64,000 nucleotides of DNA, from the NCBI RefSeq assembly GCF_036964905.1, contig NZ_JBALHR010000007.1:110059-174058 (forward strand). The letters are read 5' to 3'. This document shows, in pieces, positions 42,146 through 49,502 of the stretch (position 1 is its first letter; every line of letters begins with the position of its first letter). The notes under the pieces were generated by a model, which was not told the DNA's origin, did not search any database, and was given only the letters and a program-made list of their open reading frames with translations. The position numbers and the translations under genes were made by a program. This stretch comes from Gemmobacter denitrificans (GTDB taxonomy: Bacteria; Pseudomonadota; Alphaproteobacteria; Rhodobacterales; Rhodobacteraceae).

Positions 42146-42615
42146 CAGCGTGGCCCCCGCCAATCGGTGCCGTCCCGGTAGGTGAAGCGCGCCGTGCCAT
42201 GTTCCATTTCAACCCGAAGGTCGACATCGGAATAGGTGGCCACCTCGCGCGGGGCCTTGGTCCCGATTACCAGAAATTCGGCGGGTTCGGCACTGCGGTT
42301 GATGAAATGGTGCCCGTTCGGCGTATTGGCTGGGAAGGCTGCGCAATCGCCCGGATGCAGATCTGTTTCACCTTGGTCTTCGACAAGGGTGCAGACACCT
42401 TTGGTGACCATGACGAATTCATCTTCGTTCAGGTGCCAGTGCCGCAGCGAGGACAGCGCGCCAGGGTCCAGCCGGACGAGGTTCACGCCAAACTGGGTCA
42501 GCCCACCAGCCTGCCCAAGGCGCAACGAAGAGCGGCCCTGCATCATGCTGGCATAGGGTTCGGGATAGATCGAGCCGGTCTTGACCGGCACCTGTGCAAG
42601 GTCAAGCTTGGGCAT
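42145..42615 (-). CDS. Cupin-domain protein, upstream paralogue
   Basis: A 156-residue cupin with motif 1 SSLRHWHLNEDEFVMVTKG and motif 2 FPANTPNGHHFINRSAEPAE. In motif 1 the first histidine of the neighbour (SHRHWH) is replaced by Leu (SLRHWH), so metal binding may differ. Alignment along the full length with the downstream cupin indicates a tandem duplication. The NTF2-like gene lies 27 bases upstream on the same strand. Confidence 0.85.
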   Translation of the reverse strand: MPKLDLAQVPVKTGSIYPEPYASMMQGRSSLRLGQAGGLTQFGVNLVRLDPGALSSLRHWHLNEDEFVMVTKGVCTLVEDQGETDLHPGDCAAFPANTPNGHHFINRSAEPAEFLVIGTKAPREVATYSDVDLRVEMEHGTARFTYRDGTDWRGPR

Positions 42616-42642
42616 GATGGCCCCCGGTCTGACAGGCTGTGA

Positions 42643-43068
42643 TCAGGCGCTGCGGCGCCGCGGCGGGTGCCAGATCCGAAATTCCGATGTGGCCAGCCGG
42701 GTGATTTCCAGCGCGTCGATCACAAATCGATTGCCCCGGTCGCGCAGGTGAAAGATCCGGTCGGAATGCTGCATCACCTTGCCGGTGGAATCGCTGTGAT
42801 GATACCGCACCCAAGCGCGCATTCTGCCACGGCGTGGCAATTCCAAAGCGGTGATCTGCGCGACGGTTCGGGTCCAGGCCTTTTCGTGATAGGTCTGCAT
42901 CACATGCTGCAAAAGCGCTTCCATCTCGGCCGGTCCGGTCAGAAGTACCGATCGGTCTTCCAGATCGAGATGCAGCGGAAAGTCGTAATGCGTGATCACA
43001 CCCGACAGATTGCCAGCCTCGAACTGGGTGGTCAGGTCGTTCAGCAAGGCTTGAACCCGTCCAAGCAT
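42643..43068 (-). CDS. NTF2/SnoaL-like fold protein of unknown function
   Basis: A 141-residue alpha+beta protein whose layout suggests an NTF2-like cone: helix MLGRVQALLNDLTTQFEAGN, then FPLHLDLEDRSVLLTGPAEM, a long AWVRYHHSDSTGKVMQHSD strand pair and an Arg-rich tail. No catalytic signature is clear. The roughly 185 bases upstream, to the thiolase stop, include a T-rich stretch on the minus strand (near 43198) that may end the thiolase transcript. Confidence 0.65.
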   Translation of the reverse strand: MLGRVQALLNDLTTQFEAGNLSGVITHYDFPLHLDLEDRSVLLTGPAEMEALLQHVMQTYHEKAWTRTVAQITALELPRRGRMRAWVRYHHSDSTGKVMQHSDRIFHLRDRGNRFVIDALEITRLATSEFRIWHPPRRRSA

Positions 43069-43254
43069 TTGCGCCCTCCTCTGCTGTGGCCAGAGTTTCC
43101 CCCGCCACAGTCAGAGCATCCGCCGAGAATCGCGCAAAAGCAAGGAATAACCGAAAGTTTATGCCCTGCATTTGACGACGCGCTAACGGAAAACCACAAA
43201 AAACGGGGCTTTTGCCGGGAAAGAGCCGTGCGAAGGCAGGGCGACCGGCCATGA

Positions 43255-44466
43255 TCAGACCCGTTCGATGATGGTGGCGACGCCCATGCCGCTTGCGATG
43301 CAGAGGGTGGCAAGACCGGTGGACTTGCCGCTGCGTTCCAGTTCGTCCAGCAAGGTGCCGATGATGATGCAGCCGGTGGCGCCCAGCGGGTGGCCCATGG
43401 CGATCGATCCGCCATTCACATTGACCCGCGCCGGATCAACGTCGAAGGCCTGCTGGAAGCGCAGCACGACGCTGGCGAAAGCCTCGTTCACCTCGAACAG
43501 GTCGATGTCCGAAATCTTCATGCCGCTGTCGGCCAGGATCTTTTCCGTCACCGGAACCGGGCCAGTCAGCATGATGGTCGGATCGGTGCCGATCTTGGCC
43601 GTGGCGCGGATGCGCGCGCGCGGCGTCAGGCCATGGGCCTTGCCGAAATCGGCATTGCCGATCAGCATGGCGGCAGACCCATCCACGATGCCCGAGCTGT
43701 TGCCCGCATGGTGGATGTGGTTGATCCGCTCCAGATGCGGGTATTTCATCAGGGCGACCTTGTCGAACCCGGGCATGGTTTCGCCCATGTCCTTGAAGGC
43801 CGGCTTCAGCCCGGCGAGTGCGGCCATATCGGTGCCGGGGCGGATATATTCGTCACGGTCCAGAATGGTCAGCCCGTTGCGGTCGGTCACCGGAACGATG
43901 GATTTGGCAAAGCGGTTTTCGGCCCAGGCCGCCACCGCGCGCCGCTGGCTTTCCACCGCCAGCGCATCGGCCATTTCACGGGTAAAGCCGTATTCGGTGG
44001 CAATGATGTCCGCCGAAATGCCCTGCGGCACAAAGTTCGTCTTCATGGCCAGTTGCGGATCGACGGCGATGGCCGCGCCATCGCTGCCCATCGGCACCCG
44101 GCTCATCATTTCCACGCCGCCGGCGATATAGGCCGCACCTGCCCCGCCCTTCACCTGATTGGCGGCCAGGTTGACCGCTTCGATCCCGCTGGCACAGAAC
44201 CGGTTTATGGCCAGGCCCGGGATGCGTTCGTCCAGATTCGAGGCCAGCACCGCCGAACGGGCAAGGCAGCCACCCTGTTCGCCCACCTGGGTGACGTTGC
44301 CCCAGATCACATCTTCGACCGCATGGCCGGTCAGGCCATTACGGGACTGGATCGCGTTGAGCATCTGGGCCGAGAGGCTGACCGAGGTCACCTCGTGCAG
44401 CGCGCCATCGGGACGGCCCTTGCCGCGCGGGCTGCGGATGGCGTCGTAGATGAAAGCCTCGGTCAT
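43255..44466 (-). CDS. Acetyl-CoA C-acyltransferase (thiolase, FadA-like)
   Basis: A 403-residue thiolase that cleaves 3-ketoacyl-CoA with CoA (or runs in reverse). The active-site Cys91 is in NRFCASGIEAVNLAA, the catalytic His in NGGSIAMGHPLGATG and the second Cys in TLCIASGMG. MTEAFIYDAIRSPRGKGRPDG is typical of the FadA/acetyl-CoA acyltransferase group. With the FadB/FadJ-like protein and acyl-CoA dehydrogenase nearby it completes beta-oxidation. ACGT-rich repeats upstream (44564-44590) may be MerR-type operator sites. Confidence 0.92.
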   Translation of the reverse strand: MTEAFIYDAIRSPRGKGRPDGALHEVTSVSLSAQMLNAIQSRNGLTGHAVEDVIWGNVTQVGEQGGCLARSAVLASNLDERIPGLAINRFCASGIEAVNLAANQVKGGAGAAYIAGGVEMMSRVPMGSDGAAIAVDPQLAMKTNFVPQGISADIIATEYGFTREMADALAVESQRRAVAAWAENRFAKSIVPVTDRNGLTILDRDEYIRPGTDMAALAGLKPAFKDMGETMPGFDKVALMKYPHLERINHIHHAGNSSGIVDGSAAMLIGNADFGKAHGLTPRARIRATAKIGTDPTIMLTGPVPVTEKILADSGMKISDIDLFEVNEAFASVVLRFQQAFDVDPARVNVNGGSIAMGHPLGATGCIIIGTLLDELERSGKSTGLATLCIASGMGVATIIERV

Positions 44467-44563
44467 GGTTTCCTCCGGTCGTGCATTGCGGGCATGTGGT
44501 CGGTTGCAAGAAGGTTAGCAGCCCATTGCAGGGGATGTGTAAATGCCGTCACGTCGCAACAAG

Positions 44564-44590
44564 GTTGACGTAACTGTCACGTCACGTCAC
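44564..44590. promoter_or_regulatory. ACGT-core repeats upstream of the thiolase gene
   Basis: TTGACGT, then TCACGTCACGTCAC within 27 bases, gives an inverted pair TGACGT/ACGTCA plus a repeated ACGTCA; another GTCACGTC lies at 44548-44555. The cores resemble half of the palindrome found upstream of the nearby MerR gene, suggesting control by one of the two MerR proteins. Confidence 0.4.
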
Positions 44591-45231
44591 TTCGCCGCGC
44601 GATCTGACGGATTGCCCGGCATCAGAGCATAGGGGTGTTTCCAGCCGGGCAGGGCGGCGATGCGGGTCAGCCAGCTGTCGATATGGGGCCATTCGGCGCG
44701 GTCGAAACCGAAGGGTTCAGGGTAGAACAGATACGAGCAGCAGGAGATATCGGCCGCAGTGATGGCATTGCCACCGGCCAGCCAGTCGCGGGTCGCCAGT
44801 TGGGTGTTCAGCACGGCATAGGCCGATTTCACCCGGCCTTCGGTAAAGGCGATGACTTCGGCCGGGCGTTTGTCGGCAGGCAGGAAATTCCTGAGGAACC
44901 GCAGCATCCCGACCTGCGACGACATCTTGTGATTGTCCCAGAGTACCCACCGCAAGACTTCGGTCCGTTCGGCCTGGGTCTGGCCTGCCAGTTGCCCGGT
45001 CTTTTCCGCCAGATGCATGAGGATACTGCCCGACTGGGTCAGGACCGTGTCGCCCTCCACCAGCACCGGGCATTCGCCCATCGGGTTCAGGGCGCGGAAT
45101 TCCGGGCTGCGCGTTTCGCCATTGAAGAAATCGACAAAGCGCGGCTGCCAGGTCTGTCCAGTCAGCGCAAGGGCAAGGGCAACCTTGTAGCTGTGGCCGG
45201 ATTCGCCGAAACAATAGAGCGTCGTGGTCAT
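44587..45231 (-). CDS. Glutathione S-transferase family protein
   Basis: A 214-residue GST. The N-terminal thioredoxin-like domain has LYCFGESGHSYKVALALALT, ALNPMGECPVLVEGDTVLTQ and QSGSILMHLAEKTG, where Ser of QSGSI contacts glutathione. The all-helical C-terminal domain (about 90-205) contains DWLAGGNAITAADISCCSYL. ATG 45231 is chosen; the 29 extra codons upstream are not conserved. Substrate unknown. Confidence 0.88.
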   Translation of the reverse strand: MTTTLYCFGESGHSYKVALALALTGQTWQPRFVDFFNGETRSPEFRALNPMGECPVLVEGDTVLTQSGSILMHLAEKTGQLAGQTQAERTEVLRWVLWDNHKMSSQVGMLRFLRNFLPADKRPAEVIAFTEGRVKSAYAVLNTQLATRDWLAGGNAITAADISCCSYLFYPEPFGFDRAEWPHIDSWLTRIAALPGWKHPYALMPGNPSDRAAK

Positions 45232-45355
45232 GCAACTGTCCTTTGTGGCAAGGCGCGGGGCTTGGCGCACCCGCATCGCCCGCAGAGTATTTGGACAAAG
45301 TGCAAAACGGGAAATCACGTTTCGTGATGGGCGGTTGCCGCGCGCATCCTTGGGA

Positions 45356-45568
45356 TCAGCGCTTGCGGTCTTCCAGTTCCGCGTTGAACAGGCGCAGGCG
45401 GTGGGTCAGCGTGTCGTGGTCGATCACGCTGGTCCAGTTTTCAAACAGGAAAGACAGCGCCTCGCCTTCGTCGAGCCCGGCTTCCTGCGCAAAGGCGCGC
45501 AACCGGCGATAGCCGTCTTCGGTCATGGCGACGGGAAAGCGGCGGGTCAGGCGAAAGCGGCGCGGCAT
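45356..45568 (-). CDS. Small conserved protein of unknown function (70 aa)
   Basis: A 70-residue basic protein, MPRRFRLTRRFPVAMTEDGY at the start, then RRLRAFAQEAGLDEGEALSF and LFENWTSVIDH. The strand-helix-helix layout resembles ribbon-helix-helix or small regulatory proteins, but no family is certain. It follows the acyl-CoA dehydrogenase gene by 62 bases on the same strand and is probably co-transcribed with it. A role in fatty-acid control or as a small partner is only a guess. Confidence 0.6.
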   Translation of the reverse strand: MPRRFRLTRRFPVAMTEDGYRRLRAFAQEAGLDEGEALSFLFENWTSVIDHDTLTHRLRLFNAELEDRKR

Positions 45569-45630
45569 GGTGGTCTCCGTTTGGGGTGGGTGCGATCCGG
45601 TCTGGCCGGACCGCACCCCATAGGCGGAGT

Positions 45631-47406
45631 TTAGAACGCCTCGGCTGCCAGCGCCATAACCGGTTCAGCGCCAGTTTCGATACGCGCCAGATGCATGCCG
45701 CAAGCGGGCAGGTGGCGGGCCATGTAATAGCGGCCCGTCGCGATCTTGGTTTCATAGAAGGTCTTGTCGGCGGCACCTGCATCCAGCGCGGTGAAGGCGG
45801 CCTTGGCCATTCGCGTCCACATAAGGCCGAGGCAGACATGGCCCATCAGGTGCATGAAATCATAGCTGCCCGCGAGTGCTGCATTGGGGTTCTTCATCCC
45901 GTTCTGCATGAAGAACATGCCTGCCTGCTGCATCTGCTTTGACGCCAGTTTCAGCGCATCGGTGAAGGGTTTCATCCGGTCGTCGCCGTTATGCGCCTTG
46001 CATTCGGCCTTCACCATTTCAAAGAAGGCCATCACATGCTTGCCGCCATCGGTGGCGAGTTTGCGACCCACGAGATCGAGCGCCTGCACGCCATTGGCAC
46101 CTTCATAGATCATGGCAATCCGGGCATCGCGCACGAACTGGCTCATGCCCCATTCTTCGATATAGCCATGGCCGCCATAGATCTGCTGGGCCTGCACCGC
46201 CATTTCAAAGCCCTTGTCGGTCTGGAAGCCCTTGATGACCGGGGTGAGGAGACCGATCAGGCCATCCGCCGCCGCATCGTTCTGGCGGTGGTGGCGGTCG
46301 ATCAGCGAGGCGCCCCAGAAGGTCAGCGCGCGTGCGCCTTCGACAAAGCTTTTCTGATCCATCAGGTTGCGGCGGATATCCGGGTGCACGATCAGCGGAT
46401 CGGCCGGGCCGGTGGGGTTTTTCACGCCGGTCACATCCCGGCCTTGCAGGCGGTCCTTGGCGTAATCCAGCGCGTTCTGATAGGCGGCCTCGGCCACGGC
46501 GTAGCCTTGCAGGCCCACGCCCAGACGCGCCTCGTTCATCATGGTGAACATGGCGCGCATGCCCTTGTGCAGCTCGCCCAGCAGATAGCCTGTGGCGCCA
46601 TCATAGTTCAGCACGCAGGTGGCATTGCCGTGAATGCCCATCTTGTCTTCTATCTTGCCAACCGAAACGGGGTTGCGGGCGCCCAGGGTGCCATCGGCAT
46701 TCACCAGGAATTTCGGCACAATGAAGAGCGAGATGCCCTTGGTGCCCTCGCCGCCGCCGGGCGCCTTGGCCAGCACCAGATGGATGATGTTTTCGGCCAG
46801 ATCATGTTCGCCTGCCGAAATGAAGATCTTCTGGCCGGTGATCTTGTAGCTGCCATCGGCCTGCGGTTCGGCCTTGGTGCGCAGCAGGCCCAGATCGGTG
46901 CCGCAATGCGGCTCGGTCAGGTTCATCGTGCCGGTCCAGTCGCAAGATACCATCTTGGGCAGATAGGTCGCCTTCTGCTCCGCCGTGCCATGGGCATGGA
47001 TCGCCGAATAGGCGCCATGGGTCAGGCCCTGATACATGTTGAAGGCCATGTTGGCGCTGACAAAAATCTCGCCCACGGCGGTGCCCATGACGTAGGGCAG
47101 GCCCTGGCCGCCATATTCCGGGTCGCAATCCAGCGCGGTCCAGCCGCCCTCTTTCATCGCGGCAAAGGCCGCCTTGAAGCCCTCGGGCGTGCGCACCACG
47201 CCGTTTTCCAGCACGCAGCCCTCGCGGTCGCCCACGACGTTCAGCGGCTCCAGCACATCGCTGGCCACCTTGCCCGCTTCTTCAAGCACCGCCGAGGTGA
47301 AGCCCGCATCGAGGTCTTCATAGCCGGGGATACCGGTTTCGGTCACCTTCAGCACGTCCTGCAGCAGGAATTGCATGTCCTTCACGGGGGCGGTGTAGCG
47401 CGTCAT
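45631..47406 (-). CDS. Acyl-CoA dehydrogenase, long form (FadE-type, about 590 residues)
   Basis: A 591-residue acyl-CoA dehydrogenase that forms the first double bond in beta-oxidation with FAD. The family core includes NLTEPHCGTDLGLLRTKA, YKITGQKIFISAGEHDLAEN and a C-terminal extension beyond the standard roughly 380 residues. The glutamate in AMIYEGANGVQALDLVGRKL fits the catalytic base of this long subgroup. It follows a MerR regulator by 19 bases, the usual pairing in Rhodobacteraceae. Confidence 0.93.
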   Translation of the reverse strand: MTRYTAPVKDMQFLLQDVLKVTETGIPGYEDLDAGFTSAVLEEAGKVASDVLEPLNVVGDREGCVLENGVVRTPEGFKAAFAAMKEGGWTALDCDPEYGGQGLPYVMGTAVGEIFVSANMAFNMYQGLTHGAYSAIHAHGTAEQKATYLPKMVSCDWTGTMNLTEPHCGTDLGLLRTKAEPQADGSYKITGQKIFISAGEHDLAENIIHLVLAKAPGGGEGTKGISLFIVPKFLVNADGTLGARNPVSVGKIEDKMGIHGNATCVLNYDGATGYLLGELHKGMRAMFTMMNEARLGVGLQGYAVAEAAYQNALDYAKDRLQGRDVTGVKNPTGPADPLIVHPDIRRNLMDQKSFVEGARALTFWGASLIDRHHRQNDAAADGLIGLLTPVIKGFQTDKGFEMAVQAQQIYGGHGYIEEWGMSQFVRDARIAMIYEGANGVQALDLVGRKLATDGGKHVMAFFEMVKAECKAHNGDDRMKPFTDALKLASKQMQQAGMFFMQNGMKNPNAALAGSYDFMHLMGHVCLGLMWTRMAKAAFTALDAGAADKTFYETKIATGRYYMARHLPACGMHLARIETGAEPVMALAAEAF

Positions 47407-47425
47407 GGGTCTCTCCCTTGGATCG

Positions 47426-47857
47426 TCAGTTCTTGGCGGCCTTGTGCAGGTTCGCCATCATGTCTTCGCCCCAGGCCATCTGGGCCTTGAGGTCGGCAAT
47501 CGCCTCGTTCAGCTCGTCGCGCTGCTGTTCCATCTGGCGCAGCCGGTCCTGTGCCAGTTCATAGGTGCGCTTGAGCTGCGCCTCCTGCTGGCCCGGATCG
47601 CGGTTGTACATGTCCAGAAGCTGGCGGATGTCTTCCAGACTGAAGCCAAAGCGCTTGCCGCGCAGGATCAGTTTCAGTCGGGCACGATCGCGCCGGGTGA
47701 ACAGCCGCCTGGTGCCCTGGCGGATGGGAAAAAGCAGTTCCTTCTGCTCGTAAAAGCGCAACGTGCGCGGGGTCACATCAAAGGCGTCGCACATCTCGCG
47801 GATCGACATCACATCGCTGAGGTCGCGCTTGCCTTCGGTTTTTTCGGTACTGGTCAT
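47426..47857 (-). CDS. MerR-family regulator, probable acyl-CoA/branched-chain (LiuR-like) type
   Basis: A 143-residue MerR regulator. The winged helix is SIREMCDAFDVTPRTLRFYE (about 17-36), then RRDRARLKLILRGKRFGFSLE and a dimerising coiled coil. It lacks the metal-sensing Cys residues of metal MerRs. It lies directly upstream of the acyl-CoA dehydrogenase, as LiuR-type regulators do, and has palindromes ahead of it, so autogenous and operon control is likely. Confidence 0.88.
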   Translation of the reverse strand: MTSTEKTEGKRDLSDVMSIREMCDAFDVTPRTLRFYEQKELLFPIRQGTRRLFTRRDRARLKLILRGKRFGFSLEDIRQLLDMYNRDPGQQEAQLKRTYELAQDRLRQMEQQRDELNEAIADLKAQMAWGEDMMANLHKAAKN

Positions 47858-47868
47858 GGATTGGGTCT

Positions 47869-47884
47869 CGCAGATTACTCTGCG
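47869..47884. promoter_or_regulatory. Inverted repeat CGCAGA-N4-TCTGCG upstream of MerR gene
   Basis: A 6-4-6 inverted repeat 12 bases ahead of the MerR ATG (minus strand). It may form a leader hairpin or a protein site near the start of transcription. A second 6-2-6 repeat, TGGGGT-TG-ACCCCA, lies at 47894-47907. Confidence 0.4.
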
Positions 47885-47923
47885 TCAAACATGTGGGGTT
47901 GACCCCATTCATACCAGAGAGAG

Positions 47924-47937
47924 TTACGTTAACGTAA
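47924..47937. promoter_or_regulatory. Palindrome TTACGTTAACGTAA, candidate MerR/LiuR operator
   Basis: A perfect 14-bp palindrome with ACGT cores, followed by a partial repeat ATGTAACGT, about 70 bases upstream of the MerR gene. ACGT-core palindromes are, to my recollection, the style described for LiuR-type MerR regulators of fatty and branched-chain acid use. The thiolase upstream region carries related half-sites. Confidence 0.55.
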
Positions 47938-48022
47938 ATGTAACGTCGCGTCGTGTCTGCGGTGACGTAATGTCGGTAAAACCGTCGCGCCGGGGCGCGA
48001 AAGAATATGACCTCACGTCAAA

Positions 48023-48046
48023 CGAAAACCGCCCCGACAGGGGCGG
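48023..48046 (-). terminator. Rho-independent terminator of the second MerR gene
   Basis: CCGCCCC-GACA-GGGGCGG (48029-48046) forms a 7-bp stem. On the minus strand it is followed by TTTTCGTTTG. It lies 35 bases past the stop at 48082 and insulates the two MerR genes. Confidence 0.7.
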
Positions 48047-48081
48047 CTTCAAAGGCGGATTGGGTCGCGCTGCGGGCCGAC

Positions 48082-48453
48082 TCAGCTGTCCAGCTCGGAT
48101 CTTGCGGTTTCGCGCAGCGCCCGCAGATCCCCGATGGTGACATCCAGTTCTGCGCGCTGGCGATCCAGTTCGGCCAATTGGCGATCGGCCATGGCGATCC
48201 AGGCCTCCAGTTGCGGGCGGGTTCCCTTCTGCTGATAGATCAACAGCCATTGGCGGATTTCCTCAAGGCTGAAGCCGAAGCGGCGGCCACGCAGGATCAG
48301 CGTCATCCGGGCGATTTCGCGCGCGCCGTAAAAGCGGGCGCGGCCTTCCTTCTGGGGGGCCAGCAGCTCGATATATTCGTAATAGCGCAAGGTGCGCGGC
48401 GTCACGTCAAAACGGGCGCACATTTCCTTGAAGCTGAGGCGGGGTTCGGTCAT
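48082..48453 (-). CDS. MerR-family regulator, second paralogue
   Basis: A 123-residue MerR regulator with SFKEMCARFDVTPRTLRYYE, then MTLILRGRRFGFSLEEIRQW and a coiled coil. It is a clear paralogue of the MerR gene 0.6 kb away, sharing FDVTPRTLR and ILRGxRFGFSLE. The ATG at 48453 has a strong AGGAGGAGAG site; the frame upstream to 48885 is antisense to the thioesterase gene. It is divergent from two thioesterase genes, which it may control. Confidence 0.88.
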   Translation of the reverse strand: MTEPRLSFKEMCARFDVTPRTLRYYEYIELLAPQKEGRARFYGAREIARMTLILRGRRFGFSLEEIRQWLLIYQQKGTRPQLEAWIAMADRQLAELDRQRAELDVTIGDLRALRETARSELDS

Positions 48454-48570
48454 GCGGCTCTCCTCCTGCCGCCACCCTAAAGGCAAAGCCGGGGCGCGCG
48501 CAATCCTGCCGGGGCTTGCGGGCGGCGCGCGGGCGGTGTTTGCTGGCACCGGATCGCGAGAGGGCAGGGG

Positions 48571-48993
48571 ATGGACCGGGAAAAGATCGCGCGGCAATTC
48601 ATCGAAGCATTGCCCCACGCCAAGGCATTGGGCATGAAACTTGAACATTTCGGCGGCGGTCGGGCGGTGATCGCCATGGCCTGGGACGCGCGCTTCGTGG
48701 GCGATCCGGCAACCGGGGTCATTCATGGCGGCGCGGTTTCGGCGCTGATGGACACAGCCAGCGGTGCGGCGGTGATGGCACATCCGGCAAGCCCGGGGGC
48801 CACCGCCACGCTGGATTTGCGGATCGATTACATGCGCGCCGCCACGCCGGGCCAGACCATCCGGGCGCGGGCCGAATGCTATCACGTCACCCGAAGCGTG
48901 GCTTTCGTGCGTGCAACCGCCACCGATGACGATGAAAGCCGTCCGGTTGCCGCCGTGAATGGTGCCTTTACCATCGAAAGGGCCAAGTCATGA
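48571..48993 (+). CDS. PaaI-family hotdog thioesterase
   Basis: A 140-residue hotdog-fold acyl-CoA thioesterase. The signature GVIHGGAVSALMDTASGAAV matches the PaaI catalytic region and LDLRIDYMRAATPGQTIRAR the C-terminal strands. It is the first of two coupled hotdog genes; its stop overlaps the next start by four bases (ATGA). A role in releasing CoA or removing dead-end acyl-CoAs beside the beta-oxidation genes is plausible. Confidence 0.9.
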   Translation: MDREKIARQFIEALPHAKALGMKLEHFGGGRAVIAMAWDARFVGDPATGVIHGGAVSALMDTASGAAVMAHPASPGATATLDLRIDYMRAATPGQTIRARAECYHVTRSVAFVRATATDDDESRPVAAVNGAFTIERAKS

Positions 48994-49502
48994 CCCCGCG
49001 CATGAAACCCGAACCCGTCCAGGTGGTGAAGCAGCGCCGCGACGGGGCGTTGCGGCGGCTGATCGACGGGGTGCCCTATATCAGCTTTCTGGGTATCCAG
49101 TTCGACCGGCGCGGCGATGAGCTGACCGCGATCCTGCCGTTTCGCGATGATCTGATCGGCAATCCGCTGATCCCGGCGTTGCATGGCGGCGCAACTGCCG
49201 CGTTTCTGGAAGTGGCGGCGATCATCGAACTGAGCTGGGCCACGCTCTGGGAAGATATGGAATCCGGCACGCTGGACCCGGCGGCGCTGGATGCCGCGCA
49301 TTTGCCGCGCCTGCCCAAGACGATTGATTTCACGGTGGACTATCTTCGGTCCGGCCTGCCGCGCGATGCCTATGCGCGGGCGCGGGTGAACCGGTCGGGG
49401 CGGCGCTATGCCAGCGTGCATGTCGAAGCCTGGCAGGACAATCGCGCGCGGCTGTTTGCACAGGCCACGGGGCATTTCCTGATGCCCGATCGCGATGGCT
49501 GA
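48990..49502 (+). CDS. PaaI-family hotdog thioesterase, second copy
   Basis: A 170-residue hotdog protein with IPALHGGATAAFLEVAAIIE at the active-site helix and TIDFTVDYLRSGLPRDAYAR in the C-terminal strands. It lacks close identity with its partner but has the same fold and position, so the pair may form a mixed oligomer. The last eight bases overlap the MATE gene start. Confidence 0.88.
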   Translation: MTPRMKPEPVQVVKQRRDGALRRLIDGVPYISFLGIQFDRRGDELTAILPFRDDLIGNPLIPALHGGATAAFLEVAAIIELSWATLWEDMESGTLDPAALDAAHLPRLPKTIDFTVDYLRSGLPRDAYARARVNRSGRRYASVHVEAWQDNRARLFAQATGHFLMPDRDG

